From Herbaspirillum sp. CF444 (GTDB lineage Bacteria; Pseudomonadota; Gammaproteobacteria; Burkholderiales; Burkholderiaceae_D), in assembly GCF_000282135.1 (NCBI RefSeq), contig NZ_AKJW01000035.1, positions 1 to 64,000 on the forward strand: a stretch of 64,000 nt of DNA, given 5' to 3'. Positions within the stretch are counted from its first letter, which is position 1, and every line of letters starts with the position of its first letter. Below, piece by piece: positions 9,096-18,151 of this stretch. The notes under the pieces are model-generated. The model saw nothing but the letters and a program-made list of their open reading frames with translations, was not told where the DNA came from and did not search any database. A program made the translations under genes and the position numbers.

Positions 9096-10019
9096 ATGTC
9101 AGAAGCATTGCTTGATTTGCATCCCGTTGCCGGACGCATCGGCGCGGAAATTCGCGACGTGCGCCTGTCCGGTGATCTGGGCGCAACAACTTTCGACGCC
9201 ATTCGCCATGCGCTGCTGAAGTACAAGGTCTTGTTCTTCCGCGGCCAGCAGCATCTTGACGATGCCGGGCAGGAAGCTTTCGCCAAATTGTTCGGACAGC
9301 CGGTGGCGCATCCCACGGTGCCGGTGCGGGACGGCACGGGCTATCTGTTGGAGCTGGATTCCGCGCACGGCGGCCGGGCCAATTCCTGGCATACCGACGT
9401 GACCTTCGACGTGGCGTATCCGCAGGCATCGATACTGCGCGCGGTGGAGATTCCTGCCCATGGCGGCGACACGGTCTGGGCGAATACGGCGCAGGCCTAT
9501 CTGGATCTGCCGCCGGCGCTGCGACAATTGGCCGACAATCTGTGGGCCTTGCACACCAACGACTACGATTACGCCTCGCGCTTCAATGCCAGCGAAACGG
9601 GACTCAAACGCTATCGCGAAGTGTTCACCTCGACCATCTACGAAGCGGAACATCCGGTGGTGCGCGTGCATCCGGAAACCGGCGAGCGCACGCTGGTGCT
9701 CGGGCATTTCGTCAAGAAGCTGCTGGGCTATCCGACTGCGGATTCCGAGCATCTGCTGAAGCTGCTCGACAGCTATGTCACGCGCCTGGAAAATACCGTG
9801 CGCTGGCGCTGGTCGGCGGGCGACGTGGCGATCTGGGACAACCGCGCGACGCAGCATTATGCGATCAACGACTATGGCGATCAACATCGCGTGGTACGGC
9901 GCGTGACGATCGCCGGCGACATTCCGGTCAGCGTCGACGGTCGTCGCAGCGTGGCGCGCAACGTGCCGGAGAAGACACGTTCTGCCGAGACAGTTTCTAC
10001 GGTGGCGGTGGCATCATGA
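9096..10019 (+). CDS. TauD/TfdA-family Fe(II)/2-oxoglutarate dioxygenase (taurine dioxygenase/alkylsulfatase AtsK-like)
   Basis: A 307-residue cytosolic enzyme. The iron triad is visible as H99-x-D101 (NSWHTDVTF) and H254 ([10 protein letters not shown]); the 2-oxoglutarate-binding Arg is in HRVVRRVTI (about 265-269). Family members hydroxylate the carbon next to a sulfonate or sulfate ester, so that sulfite or sulfate is released with an aldehyde. RBS aaggagagac precedes ATG 9096. Its stop overlaps the next start (ATGA at 10016-10019). TauD and AtsK cannot be told apart by eye; the linked sulfite dehydrogenase slightly favours a sulfite-releasing (sulfonate) role. Confidence 0.88.
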   Translation: MSEALLDLHPVAGRIGAEIRDVRLSGDLGATTFDAIRHALLKYKVLFFRGQQHLDDAGQEAFAKLFGQPVAHPTVPVRDGTGYLLELDSAHGGRANSWHTDVTFDVAYPQASILRAVEIPAHGGDTVWANTAQAYLDLPPALRQLADNLWALHTNDYDYASRFNASETGLKRYREVFTSTIYEAEHPVVRVHPETGERTLVLGHFVKKLLGYPTADSEHLLKLLDSYVTRLENTVRWRWSAGDVAIWDNRATQHYAINDYGDQHRVVRRVTIAGDIPVSVDGRRSVARNVPEKTRSAETVSTVAVAS

Positions 10020-11386
10020 GCACACCGAAAAAACAACTGAAACTTGGCGCCTTTTTGCAGGCAACCGGTCATCACGTCGCAGGCTGGCGCCATCCCCGGG
10101 CGCAAGCCGATGCCGGACAGAACATCGCGCATTACCGGCAGATCGCGCAGACTGCGGAGCGCGCCAAATTCGATGCGCTGTTCCTGGCCGACGGCGTGGC
10201 GATCCGTTCGCACGATGCCGAGACCTTGCATCTGACGTCGCGTGCGGCGACCTTCGAGCCCTTGACCTTGCTGTCCGCGTTGTCGCAGGCGACCGAGCAC
10301 ATCGGCCTGGTGGCGACGGTGTCGACGACATATAACGAGCCGTATCACGTGGCGCGCAAGTTCGCGTCGCTCGATCATCTGAGCAATGGCCGCGCTGGCT
10401 GGAACGTGGTGACGTCGTGGTCGGAGTCGGAGGCGCACAACTTCAACCTCGACAAGCATCCCGAACATGCCGCCCGCTACGAGCGCGCCGAGGAATTCGT
10501 CGACGTGGTGCGCGGCTTGTGGGATAGCTGGGAGGATGATGCTTTCCGTTTCGATCAGGCCGAGGGCGTGCATTTCGATTTCAATAAATTGCATGCGATT
10601 CATCACAAGGGAAAACACTTTTCCGTGCGCGGTCCGTTGAATGTGGCCCGTCCGGTGCAAGGACATCCGGTGGTGGTGCAGGCCGGGTCGTCCGGTCCGG
10701 GGCAGGAACTGGCGGCGCGCACGGCCGAAGTGATTTTCACCGCGCAGCAATCGCTGCAGGATGCGCAGAATTTTTACAGCGGCTTGAAGTCGCGATTGGA
10801 TAAATACGGTCGCCATCCGGACGAACTGAAGATCATGCCTGGCGTGTTCCCGGTAGTGGGCCGCAGCGAAAGCGAGGCGCGGGAGAAGTTCGAAGAGTTG
10901 CAGTCGCTGATCCATCCGGCGGTTGGGTTGTCGCTGTTGCAGCAGCATCTGGGCGGCATCGATTTGTCGGGCTATCCGCTCGACGGGCCGCTGCCGGAAA
11001 ACCTGCAGGAGCCGAACGGCACCAAGAGCCGCTTCCAGCTGGTGACGGCATTGGCGCGCCGCGAAAACCTGAGCATCCGCCAGCTTTATCTGCGCGTGGC
11101 GACGGCGCGCGGCCACTGGTCGATACACGGTACGCCGGAGAGCATCGTCGACCGGCTGGAAGACTGGTTCCTGCATGGCGGCGCGGACGGCTTCAACATC
11201 ATGCCGCCGACGCTGCCGGGCGGGCTGGACGATTTCGTCGAGCTGGTGCTGCCGGAGCTGCGCCGGCGCGGCTTGTTCCGCACGGAGTATGAAGGCAAGA
11301 CGCTGCGCGAGAATCTTGGCCTGGCGCGTCCGGCGCACAAGATCTACCAGCAAAGCGGCGCCGACGTATTGGGGCGGGTAGCTTAA
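10016..11386 (+). CDS. FMN-dependent monooxygenase, NtaA/SnaA/DszA (luciferase-like) family
   Basis: A 456-residue flavin monooxygenase starting at ATG 10016, where it overlaps the dioxygenase stop by 4 bp. Blocks typical of the NtaA/SnaA/DszA/SoxA group are [19 protein letters not shown] at the N-terminus, [31 protein letters not shown] and [17 protein letters not shown]. The family uses FMNH2 from a separate reductase to oxidise sulfur- or nitrogen-containing organics. No flavin reductase gene is in the cluster, so one must be supplied from elsewhere. Last gene of the operon, followed by a strong terminator. Confidence 0.9.
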   Translation: MSTPKKQLKLGAFLQATGHHVAGWRHPRAQADAGQNIAHYRQIAQTAERAKFDALFLADGVAIRSHDAETLHLTSRAATFEPLTLLSALSQATEHIGLVATVSTTYNEPYHVARKFASLDHLSNGRAGWNVVTSWSESEAHNFNLDKHPEHAARYERAEEFVDVVRGLWDSWEDDAFRFDQAEGVHFDFNKLHAIHHKGKHFSVRGPLNVARPVQGHPVVVQAGSSGPGQELAARTAEVIFTAQQSLQDAQNFYSGLKSRLDKYGRHPDELKIMPGVFPVVGRSESEAREKFEELQSLIHPAVGLSLLQQHLGGIDLSGYPLDGPLPENLQEPNGTKSRFQLVTALARRENLSIRQLYLRVATARGHWSIHGTPESIVDRLEDWFLHGGADGFNIMPPTLPGGLDDFVELVLPELRRRGLFRTEYEGKTLRENLGLARPAHKIYQQSGADVLGRVA

Positions 11387-11405
11387 AACCGGGGAGGGTT
11401 AACGA

Positions 11406-11446
11406 AAAAACGGCCTGGCTGCAGAGATGCAAGCCAGGCCGTTTTT
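11406..11446. terminator. Strong bidirectional intrinsic terminator
   Basis: A 15-bp perfect stem: AAAAACGGCCTGGCT (11406-11420) pairs with its complement at 11432-11446 around an 11-nt loop. A-tract and T-tract flank the GC core, so it works on both strands. It sits between the convergent monooxygenase gene (stop 11386) and MFS gene (stop 11464). Confidence 0.92.
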
Positions 11447-11463
11447 ATTTGATGCTCAGGCGC

Positions 11464-12825
11464 TCAGCGTACGTCCAGCGCACGGTTCACGCTCAATGCC
11501 GCCAGCGAGCAGACGGCGCCCGACAGCAGATAGATGCTGACGTAAGCCAGGCCGAAGTGCGCCGACAGGCCCAGCGCCACCAGCGGCGCAAAACCCGCGC
11601 CGACCAGCCATGCCAGATCGGAAGTCAGCGCCGCGCCGGTGTAGCGATACTTGGCAGGGAAGTTGGCCGTCACCGCGCCGGCAGCCTGGCCATAAGACAA
11701 GCCGAGCAGGGCGAAGCCCACCAGGATGAAGATGTCCTGGCCGGTATCGCCGCCGTTGATCAGCGTCGGCACGAAGCCGCTCAACACCGCAATCAGCACC
11801 GCCAGCGCACCGAGCGTGGTGCGGCGACCGAAGCGGTCCGCAATCGGGCCGGACAGCACGATGCCCACCATCATCAACACGGCGCCGAACACCTGCACCA
11901 TCAGGAAGTCGCTCATCGAACGCATCGAGTACAGCGAGATCCACGACAGCGGGAACACCGACACCAGATGGAACAGCGCGTAGCTGGCCAAGGCGGCGAG
12001 GGCGCCGATGATCAGGTTGCGGCCCTGGGTGCGGGTGATTTCGATAACGCTGGTCGGTTCCAGTTCGCGTTCGGCCAGCAGGCTGGCATATTCTTCCGAG
12101 GCCACCAGGCGCAGGCGGGCGAACAGCGCGACGACGTTGATGGCGAACGCGACATAGAACGGGTAGCGCCAGCCCCAGTCGAGGAAGTCTTCGCTGGTCA
12201 GGTTGCCGATCAGGTAAGCGAACACCAGGCCGGCGACGATGAAGCCGACCGGCGCGCCCAACTGGCCGAGCATGGCGTACCAGCCGCGCTTGTTCTTCGG
12301 CACGTTCAGCGCCAGCAGCGACGGCAGGCCGTCCCACGAGCCGCCCAGCGCCAGGCCTTGGCCGATGCGCAGCACCGCGAGCAGGACGATGGCCGTGAAG
12401 CCCAGATGGTCATACGTCGGCAGGAAGGCGATTCCGGCCGTGGACAAGCCCAGCAGGAAGAGCGCCAGCGTCAGCTTGACCTCGCGCCCCAGTTTTCTCT
12501 GTATTGCCATAAAGATAACGGTGCCGAACGGTCGCGCAATAAATGCGAAGGCGAAAATGGTAAAGGCGTAAAGCGTGCCTTCAAGGCGTTGCTCAAAGGG
12601 GAAGAAGATAGTGGGAAAAACCAACACCGAGGCTATGGCATACACGAAGAAATCGAAGTATTCTGAAGCCCTTCCGATGACCACGCCGATTGCAATATCG
12701 CCGGGTGCAATCACTGGATGATCAGATTTGGCATTATTTACATTATCAGAACCACCGACAGGCGTATTTGCAGAAAATTTGCCAGGAACTTCAGGGTGAT
12801 GAATATGAGTGCTAGCCATGATCAT
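11464..12825 (-). CDS. MFS transporter, metabolite:H+ symporter (MHS) family
   Basis: A 453-residue membrane protein with a soluble N-terminal tail (about 40 residues) and 12 predicted TM segments. MHS-type features are GRASEYFDFFVYAIAS in TM1, FAFIARPFGTVIF with a following charged loop, and GRRTTLGALAV after TM8. Two ATGs lie 6 bp apart (12825 and 12819); the purine stretch gagagaca fits either. It faces the sulfur operon tail to tail and is divergent from cyoA. MHS carriers import organic acids, osmolytes or proline-betaine types; the substrate here is unknown. Confidence 0.88.
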   Translation of the reverse strand: MIMASTHIHHPEVPGKFSANTPVGGSDNVNNAKSDHPVIAPGDIAIGVVIGRASEYFDFFVYAIASVLVFPTIFFPFEQRLEGTLYAFTIFAFAFIARPFGTVIFMAIQRKLGREVKLTLALFLLGLSTAGIAFLPTYDHLGFTAIVLLAVLRIGQGLALGGSWDGLPSLLALNVPKNKRGWYAMLGQLGAPVGFIVAGLVFAYLIGNLTSEDFLDWGWRYPFYVAFAINVVALFARLRLVASEEYASLLAERELEPTSVIEITRTQGRNLIIGALAALASYALFHLVSVFPLSWISLYSMRSMSDFLMVQVFGAVLMMVGIVLSGPIADRFGRRTTLGALAVLIAVLSGFVPTLINGGDTGQDIFILVGFALLGLSYGQAAGAVTANFPAKYRYTGAALTSDLAWLVGAGFAPLVALGLSAHFGLAYVSIYLLSGAVCSLAALSVNRALDVR

Positions 12826-12945
12826 TGTCTCTCTTTCTTGGTTCGGTCTGTAATGCCGCTACGTTCCGCGAAGCATTGTTGAATATTTGCCGATTGGTTT
12901 TATTGTCGTCCTGTATTGTCGCTCTGACATCATGCTGACGGTCTG

Positions 12946-12985
12946 TTGACAGTCAAGACAGGAATCAGGGTAGGACAAATTGTCC
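12946..12985. promoter_or_regulatory. Two short perfect palindromes in the cyoA/MFS divergent region
   Basis: TTGACAGTCAA (12946-12956) and GGACAAATTGTCC (12973-12985) are both perfect palindromes around a central A, 16 bp apart, in the 227-bp region between the MFS start (12825) and cyoA (13053). TTGACA also matches a -35 box, but no good -10 follows at proper spacing. They look like operator sites; the regulator is unknown. Confidence 0.35.
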
Positions 12986-13052
12986 AATCGCCAATGCTTT
13001 ACGGTAAGTGTACATTAGCATGATTTGATAGCTCCGACTGGACTTTCCCTGC

Positions 13053-14054
13053 ATGTTTTCACACCTCATTCGCCGCGGACTCATTTTTCTGCCTGCAGTT
13101 TTGCTGGCTGGTTGCAATACGGTCGTCCTGAATCCTTCCGGAGACATCGCCAGCCAGCAAGGCAGACTGATCGTTATTTCCACCATCCTGATGTTGCTGA
13201 TCATCGTTCCGGTGATTGCGCTGACGGTCCTTTTTGCATGGCGCTATCGCAAGAACAATACCGAGGCCCGCTATGAGCCGGACTGGGATCACTCGACCCA
13301 GCTCGAGCTGGTCATCTGGGGCGCGCCGCTGCTGATCATCATCGCGCTCGGCCTGCTGACCTGGATCAGCACCCACACGCTCGACCCGTACCGCAAGCTG
13401 TCGCGCCTCGACGCGCAGCGCCCGATGCCTGAAAACGTCAAACCGCTGACCGTGGAAGTCGTCGCGCTGGACTGGAAGTGGCTGTTCATCTATCCGGAGC
13501 AAGGCATTGCTACCGTCAATGAACTGGCGGCGCCGGTCGACCGTCCGATCGAATTCAAGATTACCGCTTCGACCGTGATGAATTCCTTTTATATCCCGGC
13601 GCTGGCAGGACAGATTTATGCGATGCCGGGAATGCAGACCAAGCTCAACGCCGTCATCAACAAGCCGGGCGAGTTTGAAGGCTTCTCGGCCAACTACAGC
13701 GGTGCCGGTTTCTCGGACATGCGCTTCAAGTTCCACGGCGTGAGCGATGAGGACTTCGACGCCTGGGTCAAGAAGGTCAAATCCAGCGGCGGCGCCCTCA
13801 AGCGCGCTGAATATATCGCGCTGGAAAAGCCGAGCATCAAGGATCCGGTGCAGCACTTCAATGCCGTCGACGGCACGCTGTTCCACGCGATCCTGAACCG
13901 TTGCGTCGCCGAAGGCCAGGTCTGCATGGACCAGCAGATGATGACCGACAAGAACGTCAAGGATGACGCCAAGGGCGAAAAGACCGAAAAGGGCGCCGCC
14001 AAGGCTGCGCCGCAGGAAGTCGCCATGGCAGCCGGCCAGCACCACCATGAATAA
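13053..14054 (+). CDS. cyoA: Cytochrome bo3 ubiquinol oxidase subunit II
   Basis: A 333-residue subunit II of the quinol oxidase. The lipoprotein signal ends LAGC (Cys21); two TM helices follow (about 40-65 and 85-105), then a periplasmic cupredoxin fold without the CuA ligands, as expected for a quinol rather than cytochrome c oxidase. Typical blocks are VEVVALDWKWLFIYPEQGIATVNELA and SFYIPALAGQIYAMPGM. The Lys/Ala-rich C-terminal tail ends in HHHE. No clear Shine-Dalgarno precedes ATG 13053. First gene of cyoABCD, with SURF1 and a two-component pair downstream. Confidence 0.95.
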   Translation: MFSHLIRRGLIFLPAVLLAGCNTVVLNPSGDIASQQGRLIVISTILMLLIIVPVIALTVLFAWRYRKNNTEARYEPDWDHSTQLELVIWGAPLLIIIALGLLTWISTHTLDPYRKLSRLDAQRPMPENVKPLTVEVVALDWKWLFIYPEQGIATVNELAAPVDRPIEFKITASTVMNSFYIPALAGQIYAMPGMQTKLNAVINKPGEFEGFSANYSGAGFSDMRFKFHGVSDEDFDAWVKKVKSSGGALKRAEYIALEKPSIKDPVQHFNAVDGTLFHAILNRCVAEGQVCMDQQMMTDKNVKDDAKGEKTEKGAAKAAPQEVAMAAGQHHHE

Positions 14055-14166
14055 TCAATCGAAAGAATCGCCGGCGGCAGCATCGATGTCGATGCACGCA
14101 GCCGGCAAGTGTGCCATGCAGGCTGCAATGCATGGCGCCGCGACCTTCTTTTTCAGCGGAAAGTAA
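14047..14166 (+). CDS. Possible small protein between cyoA and cyoB, Met/His/Cys-bearing
   Basis: A 39-codon frame starts at ATG 14047, overlapping the cyoA stop by 8 bp, and ends 2 bp before cyoB. The C-terminal half contains [17 protein letters not shown], rich in Met, His and one Cys, followed by a short hydrophobic end. Its tight fit in an otherwise overlapping operon makes translation plausible. I do not recognise a family. It may simply be spacer sequence that happens to be open. Confidence 0.3.
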   Translation: MNNQSKESPAAASMSMHAAGKCAMQAAMHGAATFFFSGK

Positions 14167-14168
14167 CG

Positions 14169-16172
14169 ATGCCAGACCATATTGACATGACCAAGCTGAT
14201 CTTCGGCCGTCTCAGCTGGGAAGCGATTCCCTTTCATGAACCCATCCTGCTGATCACCTTTATCGGCGTGCTGATCGGCGGCGTCGCCGTACTCGGCGGC
14301 ATTACCTATTTCCGCCTGTGGGGTACTTTGTGGCGCGACTGGATCACCAGCATCGACCACAAGAAAATCGGCATCATGTACGTCATCCTCGGCATCGTCA
14401 TGCTGCTGCGCGGCTTTGCCGATGCGCTGATGATGCGTGCGCAACAGGCGCTGTCCTTCGGCGATTCGGCCGGCTTCCTGCCGCCGCATCACTACGACCA
14501 GGTCTTCACCGCCCACGGCGTGATCATGATTTTCTTCGTGGCGATGCCGCTGGTGACCGGCCTGATGAACTACGTCGTGCCGCTGCAGATCGGCGCACGC
14601 GACGTGGCGTTCCCGTTCCTGAACAACTTCAGCTTCTGGATGACGACATTCGGCGCCGGCCTGGTGATGGCTTCGCTGTTCGTCGGCGAATTCGCCCGTA
14701 CCGGCTGGCTGGCCTATCCACCGCTGTCGGGCATCCTCGGCAGTCCTGATGTGGGGGTGGACTATTACATATGGTCATTGCAGATTGCCGGGGTAGGGAC
14801 GCTGCTATCAGGCATCAACCTGATCGCCACCATCGTCAAGATGCGCGCGCCGGGCATGAACATGATGAAGATGCCCGTCTTCACCTGGACTGCACTGTGC
14901 ACCAACGTGCTGATCGTCGCGGCTTTCCCGATCCTGACCGCCGTCCTCGGCATGCTGTCGCTGGACCGCGTGTTCGGCACCAACTTCTTCACCAACGATC
15001 TCGGCGGCAACGCCATGATGTACGTGAACCTGATCTGGATCTGGGGTCACCCCGAGGTCTACATCCTGATTCTGCCGGCCTTCGGCATTTTCTCTGAAAT
15101 CGTCTCGACCTTCAGCGGCAAGCGCCTGTTCGGCTACACCTCGATGGTGTATGCGACCGTCGTGATCACCATCCTGTCCTACCTGGTCTGGCTGCATCAC
15201 TTCTTCACCATGGGTTCCGGGGCGAGCGTCAATTCGTTCTTCGGCATCACCACGATGATCATCTCGATCCCGACCGGCGCCAAGATTTTCAACTGGCTGT
15301 TCACGATGTACCGCGGTCGCATCCGTTTCGAAGTGCCCATGCTGTGGACCATTGGTTTCATGATCACCTTCGTCATCGGCGGCATGACCGGCGTGATGCT
15401 GGCGGTGCCGCCGGCCGACTTCGTGCTGCATAACAGCCTGTTCCTGATTGCTCACTTCCACAACGTGATCATCGGCGGCGTGGTGTTCGGCATGTTCGCG
15501 GGCATCAACTTCTGGTTCCCCAAGGCTTTCGGTTACAAGCTGGACGATTTCTGGGGCCGTTGCAGCTTCTGGTTCTGGTGCATCGGTTTCTGGGTCGCCT
15601 TCACGCCGCTGTACGTGCTGGGTTTCATGGGTGTTACCCGCCGCATGAGCCACTTCGAAGATCCGTCGCTGCAGATCTGGTTCCAGATCGCCGCCTTCGG
15701 CGCCTTGCTGATCGCCGCCGGCATCGGTTCGTTCATCATCCAGCTGGTGGTCAGCTACCTGCGCCGCGACCAGTTGCGCGACACGACCGGCGATCCATGG
15801 GGCGCCCGTACCCTGGAATGGTCGACGTCGTCGCCGCCGCCGGATTACAACTTCGCGTTCACGCCGCGCGTGCATGACAACGACGCCTGGGCTGACATGA
15901 AGGCCAACGGCTACACCCGTCCGCAAGATGGTTTCGTGCCTATCCACATGCCGAAGAACACCGGCGCCGGCTTCATCATCGCCGCGCTGAGCGCAGTGAT
16001 CGGCTTTGGCCTGATCTGGCAGATGTGGCTGCTGGCCGGCGCCGGTTTCGTCGCCCTGATGGCCGCGATCATCACCCATACCTTCAATTACAAACGCGAT
16101 TACTACATCCCGGCCGACGACGTCGTCCGTGTTGAAGCCGACCGCACACGCTTGCTGGATAGCCATGTCTGA
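14169..16172 (+). CDS. cyoB: Cytochrome bo3 ubiquinol oxidase subunit I
   Basis: A 667-residue catalytic subunit of the proton-pumping haem-copper oxidase. The haem b and o3 and CuB ligands are all visible: His in [22 protein letters not shown] with the cross-linked His-Tyr pair, WLHHFFTMG (two CuB His), and HFHNVIIGG (haem o3 and haem b His). It has about 15 TM segments, as in E. coli CyoB. ATG 14169 gives [15 protein letters not shown], which matches family N-termini; the frame is open upstream but without a better start. It overlaps cyoC by 8 bp. Confidence 0.97.
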   Translation: MPDHIDMTKLIFGRLSWEAIPFHEPILLITFIGVLIGGVAVLGGITYFRLWGTLWRDWITSIDHKKIGIMYVILGIVMLLRGFADALMMRAQQALSFGDSAGFLPPHHYDQVFTAHGVIMIFFVAMPLVTGLMNYVVPLQIGARDVAFPFLNNFSFWMTTFGAGLVMASLFVGEFARTGWLAYPPLSGILGSPDVGVDYYIWSLQIAGVGTLLSGINLIATIVKMRAPGMNMMKMPVFTWTALCTNVLIVAAFPILTAVLGMLSLDRVFGTNFFTNDLGGNAMMYVNLIWIWGHPEVYILILPAFGIFSEIVSTFSGKRLFGYTSMVYATVVITILSYLVWLHHFFTMGSGASVNSFFGITTMIISIPTGAKIFNWLFTMYRGRIRFEVPMLWTIGFMITFVIGGMTGVMLAVPPADFVLHNSLFLIAHFHNVIIGGVVFGMFAGINFWFPKAFGYKLDDFWGRCSFWFWCIGFWVAFTPLYVLGFMGVTRRMSHFEDPSLQIWFQIAAFGALLIAAGIGSFIIQLVVSYLRRDQLRDTTGDPWGARTLEWSTSSPPPDYNFAFTPRVHDNDAWADMKANGYTRPQDGFVPIHMPKNTGAGFIIAALSAVIGFGLIWQMWLLAGAGFVALMAAIITHTFNYKRDYYIPADDVVRVEADRTRLLDSHV

Positions 16173-16800
16173 GATTTCTAACTCCTCCGCCGCAACCATG
16201 GGCGCAGCGCCAAGCTCACGCTATTACGTCAAGGAACATCATCCGGAAAACGGCACTTTGCTGGGTTTCTGGATGTACCTGATGAGCGATTGCCTGATTT
16301 TCGCCTGCCTGTTTGCAACCTACGCCGTGCTGGGCCGCAACTATGCGGGCGGCCCGACCGGCGCCGAGCTGTTCGATCTGCCGCTGGTGGCGATCAATAC
16401 TTCCTTGCTGCTGTTGTCGTCGATCACCTACGGCTTCGCCATGCTGGAAATGCAAAAGAAGAAGGTCAGGACCACGCTGATCTGGCTGGCCGTCACCGGC
16501 TTGCTGGGCGCCGGCTTCATCTACCTGGAACTGTATGAGTTCATCCATCTGATCCATGAAGGCGCGGGCCCGCAACGCAGCGGCTTCCTGACCTCGTTCT
16601 TCGCCCTGGTGGCGACTCACGGCCTGCACGTCAGCTTCGGCATCGTGTGGCTGATCACCCTGATGTTTCAGGTCAACAAGCATGGCCTGACGCCTGAAAA
16701 CGGCCGTCGCCTGATGTGCCTCTCGATGTTCTGGCACTTTTTGGACGTGGTCTGGATCGGCGTCTTCACCTTTGTTTATCTGATGGGAGTTCTGCCATGA
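16165..16800 (+). CDS. cyoC: Cytochrome bo3 ubiquinol oxidase subunit III
   Basis: A 211-residue, five-helix subunit III. The start is ATG 16165 ([10 protein letters not shown]), overlapping the cyoB stop. Family blocks: [47 protein letters not shown], and [12 protein letters not shown] with the final [17 protein letters not shown]. It stabilises the oxidase core and contributes to the quinol oxidase complex in the cytoplasmic membrane. Its stop overlaps the cyoD start (ATGA). Confidence 0.96.
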   Translation: MSEISNSSAATMGAAPSSRYYVKEHHPENGTLLGFWMYLMSDCLIFACLFATYAVLGRNYAGGPTGAELFDLPLVAINTSLLLLSSITYGFAMLEMQKKKVRTTLIWLAVTGLLGAGFIYLELYEFIHLIHEGAGPQRSGFLTSFFALVATHGLHVSFGIVWLITLMFQVNKHGLTPENGRRLMCLSMFWHFLDVVWIGVFTFVYLMGVLP

Positions 16801-17279
16801 GCGCGCCGCAACACCAAGCACATCCGTCGCACGCTGAGAAGTACGGCCATCAGGACGGCTTTGACGTCCACCATCACGACCATACCGCCGACCACGGCAC
16901 CCTCAAGAGCTACACCATCGGCTTCGTGCTGGCGGTGATCCTGACCGCGATCCCGTTCTGGCTGGTCATGGCCAACGTGATCGAAAAATCGAGCACCGCA
17001 GGCCTGGTCCTGCTGGGCCTGGCAGTGGTGCAGATCGTCGTGCACATGATCTATTTCCTGCACATGAACTCCAAGTCCGAAGGCGGCTGGACCATCCTGG
17101 CGCTGATCTTCACGATCATGGTCGTGGTGATCATGCTGGCCGGTTCCCTGTGGGTCATGTATCACCTCAATCACAACATGATGCCCGGCATGAGCCAGGA
17201 CCTGATCCAGGAAGCCGTACCGGGTTCGATGCAAAACATGCAGCAGAATATGCAACACAACATGCCTGGCATGAAGTGA
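16797..17279 (+). CDS. cyoD: Cytochrome bo3 ubiquinol oxidase subunit IV, with His-rich and Met-rich tails
   Basis: A 160-residue subunit IV starting at ATG 16797. The three-helix core is recognisable ([20 protein letters not shown], then [16 protein letters not shown] and the last TM). It is longer than the roughly 110-residue E. coli CyoD. The N-terminus is His-rich (nine His within about 30 residues), and the C-terminal 35 residues are Met-rich with repeated NM and PGM units. Such tails could bind copper or another soft metal near the oxidase, but this is inference. No cyoE follows. Confidence 0.92.
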   Translation: MSAPQHQAHPSHAEKYGHQDGFDVHHHDHTADHGTLKSYTIGFVLAVILTAIPFWLVMANVIEKSSTAGLVLLGLAVVQIVVHMIYFLHMNSKSEGGWTILALIFTIMVVVIMLAGSLWVMYHLNHNMMPGMSQDLIQEAVPGSMQNMQQNMQHNMPGMK

Positions 17280-17314
17280 TCTGCAACTGATCCGCATCTT
17301 CTACGCATCGTTCA

Positions 17315-18151
17315 GTGACGGATAGTCAGTCTCCAGGGCGCGCCGCAGCTTCTGCAACAAGGGAAGCAACGGAGCGCCCTCGGTCTTCCGGCCTGCGTCT
17401 TTTCCTGGCGCTTTGCATGGCCGTCGTATTTTTCGGTTTCCTCGGACTCGGCACCTGGCAGGTCAAACGCCTGTTCTGGAAGCTCGACCTGATCGAGCGC
17501 GTCGATCGCCGCGTCCATGCCGCGCCCGTTGCCGCACCGGGGCCTGACGCTTGGCCGGCGATTACCGCCGATACTCACGAATACCTCCACGTCCGCCTCA
17601 CCGGCACGTATCTGTATGCGCAAACCGCGCGCGTGCAGGCCGCCACCATCTACGGCAGCGGCTACTGGCTGCTGACGCCGCTGCGCAGCGCCGACGGCAC
17701 GATCACGCTCATCAATCGCGGCTACATCGCCACGGGTGCGCACGACGTGAAAGAGGGCGCCGCAGACGGCCCGGCCGAGGTCACTGGTCTGTTGCGGATC
17801 AGCGAGCGGGGCGGCGGCTTCCTGCGCCACAACGATCCTGCCGCCGACCGCTGGTATTCACGCGACGTGCAAGCCATCGCCCAGGCGCGCAAGCTGGACA
17901 ATACCGCCCCGTACTTCGTCGACGCCGACGCTGCTTCGGCCAATTCCCCGGCTGAACAAGGCCGCGCCGCCGGCGAACCCATAGGCGGATTGACGGTAAT
18001 TGCTTTCCCCAACAACCACTTGGTTTATGCTCTCACCTGGTACGGACTGGCGCTGATGACGGCCGGTGCCGGCTTCTGGGTCATGCGCGACGAAAAACGC
18101 CGCCGCGCGGCCCGACTGGACCAGGAAAGCAACAATGGCAAGCAAGGCTGA
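17315..18151 (+). CDS. SURF1-family oxidase assembly protein
   Basis: A 278-residue membrane protein with the SURF1 layout: TM1 (about 28-47) followed by GTWQVKRLFWK, a long periplasmic domain with LLTPLRSADGTITLINRGYI, and a C-terminal TM after IAFPNNHLVYALTWYGLALM. The start codon is GTG at 17315; no other in-frame start keeps TM1 with its usual N-tail. SURF1 proteins help insert haem into subunit I. In Paracoccus, dedicated SURF1 forms serve quinol oxidases and aa3 oxidases separately; the location here points to a bo3-dedicated form. It overlaps the kinase gene by 17 bp. Confidence 0.88.
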   Translation: MTDSQSPGRAAASATREATERPRSSGLRLFLALCMAVVFFGFLGLGTWQVKRLFWKLDLIERVDRRVHAAPVAAPGPDAWPAITADTHEYLHVRLTGTYLYAQTARVQAATIYGSGYWLLTPLRSADGTITLINRGYIATGAHDVKEGAADGPAEVTGLLRISERGGGFLRHNDPAADRWYSRDVQAIAQARKLDNTAPYFVDADAASANSPAEQGRAAGEPIGGLTVIAFPNNHLVYALTWYGLALMTAGAGFWVMRDEKRRRAARLDQESNNGKQG

